64,000 bases of DNA from assembly GCF_006861795.1 (NCBI RefSeq), contig NZ_VDGH01000012.1:1-64000 (forward strand). The letters are read 5' to 3'. Below the pieces are notes generated by a model. It had not been told where the DNA came from. It saw only the letters and a list, made by a program, of their open reading frames with translations, and ran no database searches. The translations under genes were made by a program, and so were the position numbers. Source of the DNA: Psychrobacillus lasiicapitis. GTDB taxonomy: Bacteria; Bacillota; Bacilli; Bacillales_A; Planococcaceae. Below are positions 52,826-62,021 of the stretch, in pieces. Numbering within the stretch: position 1 is the stretch's first letter; each line of letters starts with the position of its first letter.

Positions 52826-54964
52826 ATGGAATACAATTTTGATAGCCATACTTTTTATCAATCTTTATTTGAATTTAATCCAGATATTGTATATTTTATA
52901 GATGCATCAGGATATCTAAAAAAAATGAACGATGTGTTTTTCCAAAAGCTTGGTTTTACTAATCATGATGAAATAAACTCCATTGGATCATTGCTCCCTC
53001 TAAATTATGAACAGATGCACAAAGAGGCATTCCATAAAGTACTTTCCGGTAATCCTCAAAATATGAATATGAAGTTCATACATAAAATGGGACATTTATT
53101 GGACATCAATTTAACCATAATACCTGCTTACTTGGACGGGGATATCCAAGGTGCCTTTGGAATAGCAAAAGATATAACAGATCATATGAAAGCACTACAG
53201 TTAAATACCTACTTAGCAAATTATGATCCATTAACCGGATTACCAAACAGGAAACTATTTCAAGAAAAGCTCGAACAAGCGATAATTGTTGGGAATACGT
53301 TAAATCAAAAAGTTGCTGTAATGTATTTGGATTTAGATCGCTTTAAATATATCAACGACACACTTGGTCATACACTAGGGGATAATTTACTTATACAAAT
53401 TGCAAGTAGACTAAAGCATTGTCTCGGTGAAAACGCAGTTATAGCTCGACTCGGAGGAGATGAATTCGGTGTTCTGTTGACGGATTTTTATACACAACAA
53501 GCAAAAGAGCGTTCGAAAAATATAATTGAATCACTAGATAAACCATTTCTTGTAGAGAATTATAATCTTTTTATTACAACGAGTATTGGAATAAGTATTT
53601 ATCCACATGACGGAGAAAACTCTCTTACATTAATGAAAAATGCCGATTCAGCATTATATAAAGCTAAAGAATTAGGAAAAAACAATTTCCAAGTATATTC
53701 TTCTTCTTTAAATGCCCAAACGTTTAAGATCTTTTCTTTAGAATCTAGTCTACGATATGCAATTGAACGGGGACAATTAGAGCTATACTACCAACCAAAA
53801 GTTTGCCCTAAAACCTATGAAATTGTTGGTGCTGAGGCACTCATTCGCTGGAATCATCCAGAATGGGGACTTGTGTCACCTGATGAATTTATCCCTTTAG
53901 CGGAGGAGACGGGATTTATTGTTGAAATTGGAGATTGGGTAAAACGGACAGCTTGCCTTCAAATGAAGTTATGGCAAGAATCCGGCTTGCCTAAAGTTCC
54001 TATTTCCGTTAATTTGTCGGCAAATCGCTTTTTAGAAAGAAGTTTAATTACAAATGTGAAGCAAATATTAGAGGAGACAAACTTGGAATCCAAATATTTG
54101 GAAATAGAGATTACGGAATCTTCACTATTAGAGAATGAAAAAGTCGTATTCTCTGTTCTAGAAGAATTGAAGCGTCTAGGTATTAAAGTAGCGCTAGATG
54201 ATTTTGGTACAGGCTACTCTTCTCTCTCTTCCTTGAAAAGGTTTAAGGGGTTAATAGATATCCTTAAAATCGATCGCACATTTATTAATGATTTAACTTC
54301 TTTTGAAACGGATGATTCCAATTTCATCACTAACACTATTATTCAATTAGCTCAGCAATTAAAAATGGAAGTTGTAGCAGAAGGTGTAGAGACTACGGAC
54401 CAATTGAAAGTATTAAACAATTATAATTGTAATTCCATCCAAGGTTATTTATTCTCAAAACCAGTCCCTGCAACAGAGTTTGAAAAACTATTGAATAAAG
54501 GGAAATTGATACCTGAAGAAATGAAAGCCAAAGAGGAGAAATTCACAAGCAACGCCAAAGGTTTCCAAATAATATTAGGAAATCCTTTAAAAGCAACAAT
54601 GACTCTAACGCAAATTCGTGGGAATAAAGTGGATTTAGGGACAATAGATGTTCTAATAGAAGAGGTTTGCACAAAAAGATTGAAATTTTTATCAGATATA
54701 AAATTAGCGGTCAATCATGCGATTATTTTAGAGTTAAAAACAAAGATTCTAAATAATAACGTAAAGTTTATTGGTTCGATTGTTTCAATATCAGAACCTA
54801 AACCTCACCTATATCAATATGTGTTGGAATATAAAATGGAGGAAAGTGAATTAGTAAATATAACAAAGATCCTAGATAAATTTGAAAATCTTCAAGAACC
54901 CTCTAATATGTCGCTATGCAATTTTATACAAGTGGACCGATATGTATTTTTTAATAAAGATTAA
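52826..54964 (+). CDS. PAS-GGDEF-EAL protein with PilZ-like C-terminus (cyclic-di-GMP turnover)
   Basis: 712 aa, soluble. A PAS sensor (about 12-125, ending FGIAKDITDH) is followed by a GGDEF domain with intact LGGDEF at 209-214, and an EAL domain (about 305-560) with EAL at 337-339, DDFGTGYSSL and DRTFI. Then about 590-712 is a region resembling the degenerate PilZ-like tail of Bacillus GGDEF/EAL proteins. The inhibitory RxxD I-site before GGDEF is missing (ENAV occupies that position). It may both make and break cyclic-di-GMP. ATG at 52826 follows AAAGGGTGG. Monocistronic. Confidence 0.92.
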   Translation: MEYNFDSHTFYQSLFEFNPDIVYFIDASGYLKKMNDVFFQKLGFTNHDEINSIGSLLPLNYEQMHKEAFHKVLSGNPQNMNMKFIHKMGHLLDINLTIIPAYLDGDIQGAFGIAKDITDHMKALQLNTYLANYDPLTGLPNRKLFQEKLEQAIIVGNTLNQKVAVMYLDLDRFKYINDTLGHTLGDNLLIQIASRLKHCLGENAVIARLGGDEFGVLLTDFYTQQAKERSKNIIESLDKPFLVENYNLFITTSIGISIYPHDGENSLTLMKNADSALYKAKELGKNNFQVYSSSLNAQTFKIFSLESSLRYAIERGQLELYYQPKVCPKTYEIVGAEALIRWNHPEWGLVSPDEFIPLAEETGFIVEIGDWVKRTACLQMKLWQESGLPKVPISVNLSANRFLERSLITNVKQILEETNLESKYLEIEITESSLLENEKVVFSVLEELKRLGIKVALDDFGTGYSSLSSLKRFKGLIDILKIDRTFINDLTSFETDDSNFITNTIIQLAQQLKMEVVAEGVETTDQLKVLNNYNCNSIQGYLFSKPVPATEFEKLLNKGKLIPEEMKAKEEKFTSNAKGFQIILGNPLKATMTLTQIRGNKVDLGTIDVLIEEVCTKRLKFLSDIKLAVNHAIILELKTKILNNNVKFIGSIVSISEPKPHLYQYVLEYKMEESELVNITKILDKFENLQEPSNMSLCNFIQVDRYVFFNKD

Positions 54965-54969
54965 GTAAT

Positions 54970-55002
54970 GAAGCCATCCTTTTCAAACAAAAGGATGGCT
55001 GA
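54970..55002 (+). terminator. Terminator hairpin after the GGDEF/EAL gene
   Basis: AGCCATCCTTTT pairs with AAAAGGATGGCT. The T tract is weak on both strands. Confidence 0.65.
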
Positions 55003-55050
55003 AAACATGGACTTTACTTTTACCTTAACGCGAAAGTTTTATGAGTTAAA

Positions 55051-56031
55051 CTAAATTTTCAATAATACTCTATCTGCCTCATCTATTAACTTTAATGATT
55101 GTAGTAAATGAATCATTAAATTCATGACAGCTTCATCGTAATCAGGTGCTAAAATGTACCAGTAGTTCGCATCACGTACAAACGCTAACTTCTCTTCTTT
55201 ATTTGCAGCATTTAAAAAGGACTGCATTCGCTCAATTTCTTTCTTACCAACGTTTCGATCTTTTGCAAACGAATAACTACGACCGCTATTACTACCAATT
55301 ATCCCGAGTCCATCTAATGTCGCTAAAGACACTTTATTTTCTCTCTCCATTTTTGCTTGCTCCATATAACGTAAAACATCCACAGATTTAGCGTCGAACG
55401 TTTGTTGCAATCGTTTAAATATATGCTCACGCTCTATTTGTAAAGTATTAGATAGATCTCTAGCATTTTCTCGAATTATTTCGTTCATCTCGTTTTTATC
55501 TTGTACAGTACAAAATTGTTCTAGCAGCTCCACATAGGGCACTGAAACTGTTAAATTTATAAAGTGAAACTTCAATCAGTTGGGGTTTTCTTCATCCCCC
55601 ACTGATTGTTAGTTGAACCAATCGGGCTTTTACGGGCAGTTGATCTCCACTTATCTTATCGCTTTATCTAAATCTTGAAGTCTGAGTCTTACTTCCCGTT
55701 AATGCGGGATAAACTCTTCGAAGTTCCTTGCTATATATCTAACAGGTGGATCATTTGTTGGTGATACACACACAATTGGAGCGTCCTTCAAAACACGCAC
55801 ATCATGAAAGTCGGTTAAAAAACCAAAATGAATCCCATTTCCACCTGTTGATGCAAAGGGAATTAAGTCTGGTGGTGTTATAGAGTAATAATAGTAATCG
55901 GTAATTGGTATGAATCCTATAGTATCAAGGGATAACCCTTCCTTCTGTAAATTCATTTCAAGCTGAATCAGTCGATATACTTCCTCTGGTATACTATAGG
56001 TGCCGTAGACTTCTATTAATTCGTTTACCAC
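55051..56031 (-). pseudogene. Interrupted gene, SUKH-like N-terminus plus helical C-terminus
   Basis: Two neighbouring frames are halves of one gene. The first (from GTG at 56031, after AAAGGAAG) runs MVNELIEVYGTYS...IPFASTGGNGIHFGF...VRYIARNFEEFI and then enters the element at 55708. The second resumes FINLTVSVPYVELLEQFCTVQDK... to 55051. Deleting the 145-bp element and one TTTAT copy joins them exactly in frame as EEFINLTVSVPY, giving 276 aa plus stop. The N-terminal part resembles SMI1/KNR4 (SUKH) proteins in its 'G-G-x-F-G...F-EEF' pattern; this is inference. The C-terminal part is unrecognised. Both fragments are probably non-functional. Confidence 0.82.
55564..55708 (-). mobile_element. 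Non-autonomous palindrome-ended element, short copy, inserted in a gene
   Basis: 145 bp. On the minus strand it runs from CCCGCATTAACGGG to CTGATTGAAGTTTCAC, flanked by TTTAT on both sides (55709-55713 and 55559-55563). A strong right-end hairpin pairs CAATCAGT-GGGG with CCCC-AACTGATTG. Ends match the 312-bp element at 25535. There is no transposase. PATE/MITE of the IS200/IS605 group is the best reading; the flanks could be a 5-bp target duplication or, as in IS200/IS605, a target site plus a similar right-end cleavage site. Confidence 0.78.
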
Positions 56032-56057
56032 AAGCTATCTTCCTTTCTGATTTCAAA

Positions 56058-57185
56058 TTATTCCTCGTGCTTTCTAAAAAACAAGGAACCTCCTACTAAA
56101 AATACTCCACTGAATAGAAAAATTCCTATCATTCCTATAGAACCACCAATTACTCCAAAAAGGGTTGGTGCGATTAACTGAGAAAAACGGTTCGTAGCAA
56201 TTCGAAGTCCTAATACCTCCCCTGTTCGATCAGGAGGAGACGCATTATAGGTAGTCGTCATGGAAATAGGTTGTCCACAGCCTAAGCCAAGGCCCATTCC
56301 AATTGCCAATAAAGCAATCAAGTATACTGAATGACTGAAAGGCAATAAGAGAAATGCTATTCCAGCTACTAAAATTGACATAAACAGCACCGTATCTCGC
56401 TTGTATGTTTCTAGCAACTTTGGCAATATAAAGCGGACAAACATTGTAGCAAGCCCTTGTAATGCGATTATCCATCCAATTGCAGAAGTGGATAAATGCA
56501 TTTGCTTTCCTAACAAAGGGAAATATGCCACAAAGATATCTTTCGAATATAACACCAATGCACTTGAAAATAATGCTTTTCTCACAAGCGGATTTTCAAA
56601 TAGCTTGAAAGAATCAACTAATTTTGTAGGAGGTCTGCTAATTTTTTCTGCAGCCTTTGGAATTCCAAATGAAAATACAATCGAAATAACACCAACAACT
56701 ATACAAAAAATGTATACTACTTGGAACGATATATGTTCGGATAAATAACCGCCAACTAGAGGACCAATAACAGCTCCTAAAGCAACGCATAAACTAAACA
56801 TACTAAAAAAATAGTCTCTATTTTTAGGCGTAGATTGATGTCCTAATTGATTCTGCAAAGCAATAGGTATACAAATATTTGCAAGACCTAATAACAATTG
56901 ACTCGCAAATAGTGACCATACGGCTGAGTAAAGAGTGGGAATAATCATTCCAACAATAGAAACTACAAAACCAAAAATAATTGGCATACGGTTTCCAAAT
57001 TTATCAATTATTTTACCTGCATGAATAGAAAAGATCAGTGGTAAAAATGCAAACGATGATGTTAAAATACCTATCAGAAAAATAGAAGCTCCCAATTCAT
57101 CAGCTGATAGTGTAATAACCGGTCTCGTAGCATTAATGATTGTTTGAAATAAAAAAATAAGTAACAATATTCCTCGTAAATTCAT
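56058..57185 (-). CDS. MFS transporter
   Basis: 375 aa with about 12 membrane segments (first: RGILLLIFLFQTIINATRPVITL). The MFS loop motif after helix 2 reads GKIIDKFGNRMPIIFG (GxxxDxxGxR). Export of drugs or small metabolites is usual for this 12-helix type; substrate unknown. It is downstream of, and separated by a terminator from, the hexulose-phosphate cluster. A weak CAGGGA ribosome site lies before the ATG. Confidence 0.87.
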   Translation of the reverse strand: MNLRGILLLIFLFQTIINATRPVITLSADELGASIFLIGILTSSFAFLPLIFSIHAGKIIDKFGNRMPIIFGFVVSIVGMIIPTLYSAVWSLFASQLLLGLANICIPIALQNQLGHQSTPKNRDYFFSMFSLCVALGAVIGPLVGGYLSEHISFQVVYIFCIVVGVISIVFSFGIPKAAEKISRPPTKLVDSFKLFENPLVRKALFSSALVLYSKDIFVAYFPLLGKQMHLSTSAIGWIIALQGLATMFVRFILPKLLETYKRDTVLFMSILVAGIAFLLLPFSHSVYLIALLAIGMGLGLGCGQPISMTTTYNASPPDRTGEVLGLRIATNRFSQLIAPTLFGVIGGSIGMIGIFLFSGVFLVGGSLFFRKHEE

Positions 57186-57282
57186 ATATATCCCTGCCTA
57201 TGTTCTTATAAATCTTATTATACTAATTTATGGGACTCAAAGAGTGAGTTTTTTGCATGATATTCACTAATCTATTTAAACA

Positions 57283-57314
57283 GCAAAAACCATTACTCAA
57301 TACACTGAGTAATG
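57283..57314 (-). terminator. Terminator of the hexulose-phosphate synthase operon
   Basis: CCATTACTCA pairs with TGAGTAATGG on the minus strand, then TTTTTGC. Confidence 0.85.
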
Positions 57315-57324
57315 GCTTCGAAAA

Positions 57325-57972
57325 TTATACCTGCTTGTATTCATCAATAATATTAGAAAGTAGTGTTGCGCTAAACTCTGGATTTGTACTTCCAGTAATA
57401 AAGCTCCCGACAATAATAACCTCCACTCCTGCTTTCAGCAAGCTAGGTGTGATTTCATCATTTACTCCACCAGCAACTGCAATCTGATTATCATCCAATC
57501 CTTCCACAAGTTGTAATAATTTAGACGTCGCAAGTTGTCCGTCTTGTTGCATGTCTTTTCCGACATGCAAACAGAAAAGTCGAGCCCCAAGTGAGTGAAT
57601 TTCTCTTACTCGGTCCGCACTTTCTATACCGAGCAAATCAATCATTACTTCCCCACTTTTCTCAGTGGCAACTTCCAAGCATTGTTTTATTGTGGCATTT
57701 GGAGAAAAGCCCATAACCGTCGTAACATTAGCACCTGATTTAAAAGCTTGTAAACTTTCATGTCGCCCAGCATCACATGTTTTCATATCAGCAACAATTG
57801 TTTTTTCAGGAAAACGTTCTCGCATTTTGCGGACAGCAGTCATCCCGTATTCTTTTATAACACCTGTCCCAATTTCAATCCAGTTGATATAATCCTTCGT
57901 TTGTTCAACAAGGGCTATACATTCTTCTATCGTCATACGATCTAAAGCTAATTGAATTTTCACCTTACTCAT
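57325..57972 (-). CDS. hxlA: 3-hexulose-6-phosphate synthase (HUMPS family)
   Basis: 215 aa OMP-decarboxylase-fold lyase. Signature residues: LALDRMTIEECI, EIGTGVIKEYG, the DxKTxD motif in VADMKTCDAGRHE, and the phosphate loops GVNDEITPSLL and VEVIIVGSFIT. It condenses formaldehyde with ribulose 5-phosphate, or runs in reverse. In this operon its usual partner (hexuloisomerase) is present, with an AllD-like dehydrogenase between them. AGAGGTG precedes the ATG. The gene is last in the operon. A KGPDC-type specificity is possible but less likely. Confidence 0.85.
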   Translation of the reverse strand: MSKVKIQLALDRMTIEECIALVEQTKDYINWIEIGTGVIKEYGMTAVRKMRERFPEKTIVADMKTCDAGRHESLQAFKSGANVTTVMGFSPNATIKQCLEVATEKSGEVMIDLLGIESADRVREIHSLGARLFCLHVGKDMQQDGQLATSKLLQLVEGLDDNQIAVAGGVNDEITPSLLKAGVEVIIVGSFITGSTNPEFSATLLSNIIDEYKQV

Positions 57973-58024
57973 TCGACACCTCTATACCTTACTATCAAGC
58001 GTAATTGTTATATTCCACTATTAA

Positions 58025-59035
58025 TTAATCCGTTAAGTAATCATAAACACTTTTTGCAATTGTAATTCCATTCACTCGATTGCTCTCTTCATTTTGTTGT
58101 TCTATTTCACCTGGTATGTAAACCTTCGAATATCCTGGAGCTGGTTCTGATTCATGCAATTCGTCTATCATTTGATCCATTCTAGCTAAGAATGTTTCTA
58201 AGTCTACAAAGTTTGTTGGATTGAAAACACAAAAATAATGCCCTAAATGACGTTTCTTATCTAAATCATCATACATTTTTCCAATATGTGGACCGAATGC
58301 TGCTCCTGCCAGCAACCCTGAAAATATATCTACTATAAGTGATAATCCATATCCTTTTGGTCCCCCAAAAGGTGTTAAAGAAACTACCTTGTTCGGATCT
58401 GTTACCGGCTGTCCATTTTCATCGACACCCCATCCTTCAGGAATAGATTTCCCTTCTTCCTTATGTTGCAACACTTTTCCGAGCGCTACTGTTGACGTTG
58501 CCATATCCAAGATGAATGGTTTATGCTTCTTTGCAGGAATTCCATATGCAATTGGATTTGTTCCTAAAAAAGAATGTTTTCCACCGAATGGAACTACAAT
58601 TTTATCTGTGTGAGACATTGCTATTCCTATTAAATTAGCTTCAGCTGCTTTTTGGACGAAATAACTTAGTGCACCGCAATGACTACTATTCATCACCGTA
58701 ACCATACCGATACCATTTTCTTTTGCCATTTGTATTGCCTTTTCTATTGCAAAGTCACCAATGACATGTCCAAAACCATTGTCACCATCTACGATACCTG
58801 TTGTAGGTGCTGTTTGATTGAATGTAATGTTTGCGTTTGGATTGATGCCCCCAGCTTTTAAACGATTCACATAATGTTCTGTTCTTAATACTCCATGTGA
58901 GTTAACGTTTCTCAAATCAGCGTGAATAAGAATTTCTGCTACTTTTTCTGCGTGGGCTTCTATTAGACCTGCACCCACTAATTTATTGATAGCATATTGC
59001 TTAGCTTCTTCATGATTTAATGTAATTGTTGACAT
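58025..59035 (-). CDS. Malate/L-lactate/ureidoglycolate dehydrogenase (Ldh_2) family protein, AllD-like
   Basis: About 336 aa of the NAD(P)-dependent Ldh_2 superfamily. [14 protein letters not shown] (substrate-binding H), the nucleotide-binding [17 protein letters not shown] and [38 protein letters not shown] and the C-terminal [13 protein letters not shown] are visible. The overall layout, including the [13 protein letters not shown] tail, is closest by eye to ureidoglycolate dehydrogenase. Related members oxidise malate, sulfolactate or sugar acids, so the substrate is open. GGAGATTG fixes the ATG at 59035. It lies between the two RuMP-pathway enzymes. Confidence 0.85.
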   Translation of the reverse strand: MSTITLNHEEAKQYAINKLVGAGLIEAHAEKVAEILIHADLRNVNSHGVLRTEHYVNRLKAGGINPNANITFNQTAPTTGIVDGDNGFGHVIGDFAIEKAIQMAKENGIGMVTVMNSSHCGALSYFVQKAAEANLIGIAMSHTDKIVVPFGGKHSFLGTNPIAYGIPAKKHKPFILDMATSTVALGKVLQHKEEGKSIPEGWGVDENGQPVTDPNKVVSLTPFGGPKGYGLSLIVDIFSGLLAGAAFGPHIGKMYDDLDKKRHLGHYFCVFNPTNFVDLETFLARMDQMIDELHESEPAPGYSKVYIPGEIEQQNEESNRVNGITIAKSVYDYLTD

Positions 59036-59045
59036 AATCAATCTC

Positions 59046-59582
59046 CTATTCTAAATTGCTATGTTTGTTTTTCAATGTGTCGTTGGTTTGCAAACTATCA
59101 AGACTATCAATAATGGCTGCATCTAAAATGATATGGGCAGCCTGGTCGAATTGATTGCCCAAAGGTTGAATCGTTTCTGGTTCATTTGGCAAGCGGTATT
59201 TTGTCGCTGCTGGAATAATTAATCCATTGTACTGAGCAAGTACTTCTGTATTTGTCGTTATCATAAATATTTGTGAACCTACTTTTGAAGCACCTTCTAA
59301 AACATTTAACGTATTTGCAGTCCTACCCGAGCCTGAAAGGACGATAAGTACATCTCTTTCCTTAATTGCTGGAGTCGTTGTTTCTCCTAGAACAAATACC
59401 GTTTTACCACTATGCATTAATCTCATGGCAATTACTTTGGCAATAAGCCCGGATCTACCTTCACCAGTGAAAAAAAAGCGAATATCCTTTTTAAACAAAT
59501 CTACTAATTGCCTGTATTCTTTTTCTTTTACGTTTGTACAAACATCTTTCATTTCTGTTAAAATCTTTGAAATAGTTATCAT
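59046..59582 (-). CDS. hxlB: 6-phospho-3-hexuloisomerase (SIS domain)
   Basis: 178 aa single SIS domain. [20 protein letters not shown] and [18 protein letters not shown] are the phosphosugar loops, and the [14 protein letters not shown] segment and C-terminal HSNLE match hexuloisomerases such as B. subtilis HxlB. It converts arabino-3-hexulose 6-phosphate to fructose 6-phosphate. GAAAGGGGATTGT precedes the ATG. It is the first gene of the three-gene operon. Confidence 0.88.
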   Translation of the reverse strand: MITISKILTEMKDVCTNVKEKEYRQLVDLFKKDIRFFFTGEGRSGLIAKVIAMRLMHSGKTVFVLGETTTPAIKERDVLIVLSGSGRTANTLNVLEGASKVGSQIFMITTNTEVLAQYNGLIIPAATKYRLPNEPETIQPLGNQFDQAAHIILDAAIIDSLDSLQTNDTLKNKHSNLE

Positions 59583-59722
59583 ACAATCCCCTTTCTTCTT
59601 GCTTTCTCTCTATATCAGAGTCTAGTAATTATTTCCTTAAGTCTTCCTAAACCGATTTAGTAAAAAGTTTAAATGAACCCCCTTTCAAAGTCAAACGTGA
59701 TTCCTCAACATTCTGAATACTG

Positions 59723-59776
59723 AAAATCTTCGCTGTATAACTAAATACGATTTTATTATTTTAAAAAATCTTCGCT
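59723..59776. promoter_or_regulatory. Repeated AAAATCTTCGCT in a divergent promoter region
   Basis: The 12-mer AAAATCTTCGCT occurs at 59723-59734 and 59765-59776 (42-base period), between the hexuloisomerase gene and the MazG-like gene. Could be an operator pair. Inference. Confidence 0.35.
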
Positions 59777-59866
59777 TTAAGTAGTAAAATATAGTAAGGA
59801 AGTGCTTTTTTAAATAAGCAATGAATAACCAAGAATCCTAGTTTTTAGCAAAGAGAGGAGATTATT

Positions 59867-60175
59867 ATGAAAGAACTAACGGAAAAAATACTTAAATTTG
59901 GTGAGGAGCGAGGCTGGGGTAGAAACCATAATGCACGAAGCCTTGCCATATCAGTCTCCTTAGAAGCTAGTGAACTACTAGAACATTTTCAGTGGTTGTC
60001 ACCAGAAGAGGCAATTGAAAAAGACAAGCAAGCAATTGTAGATGAAGCAGCAGATGTTTTTATATATTTACTGCAACTTGCGAATGTTTTAGGCATCGAC
60101 TTAAAAGAAGCAGCGCAACAAAAGATGATAAAAAATGCGTTGAAATATCCTATCCCTGTTAAAACGGAGAGTTAA
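59867..60175 (+). CDS. MazG-like nucleotide pyrophosphohydrolase
   Basis: 102 aa, the size of dCTPP1/RS21-C6-like single-domain pyrophosphohydrolases. SLEASELLEHFQW and VDEAADVFIYLLQLANVLGIDL provide the ExxE...ExxD metal residues. It would hydrolyse non-canonical or excess NTPs to NMP and pyrophosphate. GAGAGGAG lies eight bases before the ATG. Monocistronic. Confidence 0.9.
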   Translation: MKELTEKILKFGEERGWGRNHNARSLAISVSLEASELLEHFQWLSPEEAIEKDKQAIVDEAADVFIYLLQLANVLGIDLKEAAQQKMIKNALKYPIPVKTES

Positions 60176-60301
60176 TGGTTAACCTGGCCTACTTCAATTA
60201 TTCAATAAATAAACTTCTTTCAGCCTACTTGGTTGATTGTTATCATCATTATGTTCTATCATAGTAAGAATAAAGATTTCATGAAAAGAGGATATATAGA
60301 G

Positions 60302-61432
60302 ATGACAATCCTAATGGTAGATGATAATTCAGTAAACTTATTTGTAATTGAAAGCATTCTAAAAAAAGCGGGTTATGAAAATTGTCATCCTTTAAATTCT
60401 GCGGAAGAACTATTCCAATACTTAAGATTGGATGAAAAAGAAGCGCCAGCACCGATGGTTGATCTTATATTATTAGACATCATGATGCCAAAAATTGATG
60501 GAATAGAGGCTTGTCGACGTATTCAGCAGGATGAGCGATTAAAAGAAATACCTATTATTTTTCTGACTGCTTTAAATGATTCTAGACATCTAGTAGAAGC
60601 TTTTGAGGTTGGAGGAACAGATTATGTCACCAAGCCGATCGACAAGTTAGAGTTTTTGGCAAGAGTTCGACTTGCTTTAAGATTAAAATTTGAAAAAGAT
60701 CGAAATAAAGAGCAGGAAGCGAAAATGCAGGAAGATCTATTACTTGCCATGCAAGTGCAAGGTAGTCTCTTAAATGACTCTACTATTGACAAGCATTTGA
60801 GTATTCAAGTATTTCATTCTCCATCTGATAATCTCTCCGGAGATATGTACCACTGGCATAAATTTAGCGATCATCGATATGGCATTATTCTCTTTGATAT
60901 GATGGGCCATGGCATTAGCGCCTCTCTTGTTAGCATGTTCATTTCTTCGGTATTAAGAGATGCAATAAAAAACTTAGAAGATCCAGCACTCGTGATAAAA
61001 GAACTAAATCGCTATATGACTTCTTTACATAATAAAAATAATTTAAATTATTATTTCACTGCAATTTATTTAATCATCGATACCGAAAAAAGAGAGATAG
61101 AATATGTAAATGCTGGACATCCTCCAGGATTTTTACGAGTGGATGGGACGCTTCTTACAATGGAAAGAGGGGCTTGTGCAGTAGGCTTGTTTGACGAGAT
61201 TCATGTAAGGAAATCTAAACTTTCCTATAACGGAGATATTCAGCTCCTTCTCTACACGGACGGAATTATAGAGTCGGAGGGTATTGATGAAATGGAAGCA
61301 CTCGAAAAATTACAAACAATCACCTGCCAAGAATGGAAAGAAGATGAATGTCTCTTCCATAAGATTTTGAGCGATATTAACCAGTCCAATCAAAAAGATG
61401 ATATTTGCTTGCTGATGATCAAAACGAAATGA
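60302..61432 (+). CDS. Response regulator receiver fused to PP2C/SpoIIE-type phosphatase
   Basis: About 376 aa. An N-terminal receiver domain (1-125) shows LMVDDNSVNLFV, the phospho-acceptor D59 in LILLDIMMPKIDG, and the K of DYVTKPID. A short linker is followed by a SpoIIE/RsbU-type PP2C domain (about 165-375): SGDMYHWHKFSDHRYGIILFDMMGHGISASLVS, VNAGHPPGFL and LLYTDGIIES. Such proteins dephosphorylate anti-sigma-factor antagonists. The ATG at 60302 is preferred (AAGAGG upstream); earlier codons lack a ribosome site. It faces a cheR/hybrid-kinase pair and is its plausible output. Confidence 0.9.
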   Translation: MTILMVDDNSVNLFVIESILKKAGYENCHPLNSAEELFQYLRLDEKEAPAPMVDLILLDIMMPKIDGIEACRRIQQDERLKEIPIIFLTALNDSRHLVEAFEVGGTDYVTKPIDKLEFLARVRLALRLKFEKDRNKEQEAKMQEDLLLAMQVQGSLLNDSTIDKHLSIQVFHSPSDNLSGDMYHWHKFSDHRYGIILFDMMGHGISASLVSMFISSVLRDAIKNLEDPALVIKELNRYMTSLHNKNNLNYYFTAIYLIIDTEKREIEYVNAGHPPGFLRVDGTLLTMERGACAVGLFDEIHVRKSKLSYNGDIQLLLYTDGIIESEGIDEMEALEKLQTITCQEWKEDECLFHKILSDINQSNQKDDICLLMIKTK

Positions 61433-61505
61433 GAAAAGTAGAACAAAAGCGTTAAAGCCCCTGTCACATGCCCAATCAAGCTCATGGGAACGATAAAATA
61501 GAATA

Positions 61506-61625
61506 ACACACATAATAGGGAAACTGAGTCGTAAAGAGATACGGCAAAGGCAATTGATTTCCGCTCCAGGCGGACGCTTACCGCGGGGCGGGCGGTGAGC
61601 CTCCTTGCGCTTCAATCAATAGAAC
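61506..61625 (-). repeat. GC-rich dispersed repeat, copy E (inverted)
   Basis: AATAGGGAAACTG, GGCGGACGCTTACCGCGGGG and GGCGGTGAGCCTCC match copy C. Truncated relative to the others. Confidence 0.7.
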
Positions 61626-61718
61626 TTGCTGACTAATCAAAGGTTTCCACCCATAGAAAATGCAACATCGTACTAAATTTAGTGTCTGATTATGAAGTAA
61701 ATAACAAACTCTATTGGA

Positions 61719-61880
61719 TTGTAGCGAAGGGGTGGCGACTCCGGCGGGAACAGTACGAGCTGAAAGCCCCGCAGGAGCGGGAGCTCCGAGGAGATGGAAG
61801 CCGTGCCCGCGGAAAGCGTCCACCCTGTAGCGAAATCCTAGCGGACTCTTCATTCAATTCACTACCGCGCAGTTTCCTTA
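61719..61880 (+). repeat. GC-rich dispersed repeat, copy F
   Basis: GGTGGCGACTCCGGCGGGAA, GAGCTGAAAGCCCCGCAGGA, CGCGGAAAGCGTCCACCCTG and TCACTACCGCGCAGTTTCC match copies A, B and D. It opposes copy E. Confidence 0.75.
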
Positions 61881-61967
61881 AACCACGATTAAAATAAAAT
61901 ATACAGTCCCCTATACTACTTGAAAAAATTATCCATCTGTTCTATTTCTCTTTAGTTTCCTAACAAA

Positions 61968-62016
61968 CAAAAAAGCAGGGCTATCCTTCCAGTCAATTAG
62001 ACTTGAAAGATAGCCT
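61968..62016 (-). terminator. Terminator of the cheR-like gene
   Basis: AAAGCAGAGGCTATC pairs with GATAGCCCTGCTTT on the minus strand, followed by a T run. Confidence 0.9.
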
Positions 62017-62021
62017 CTGCT

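Larger units (their letters stand above)
61440..61967. other. Repeat-rich intergenic region
   Basis: This gap of about 530 bases contains dispersed repeat copies E and F in opposite orientation, with about 95 bases between them. I see no gene in it. Confidence 0.5.

Noticed and set aside
61578-61853. 91-codon frame across repeats E and F
   Set aside because: Spans two inverted copies of a non-coding repeat.
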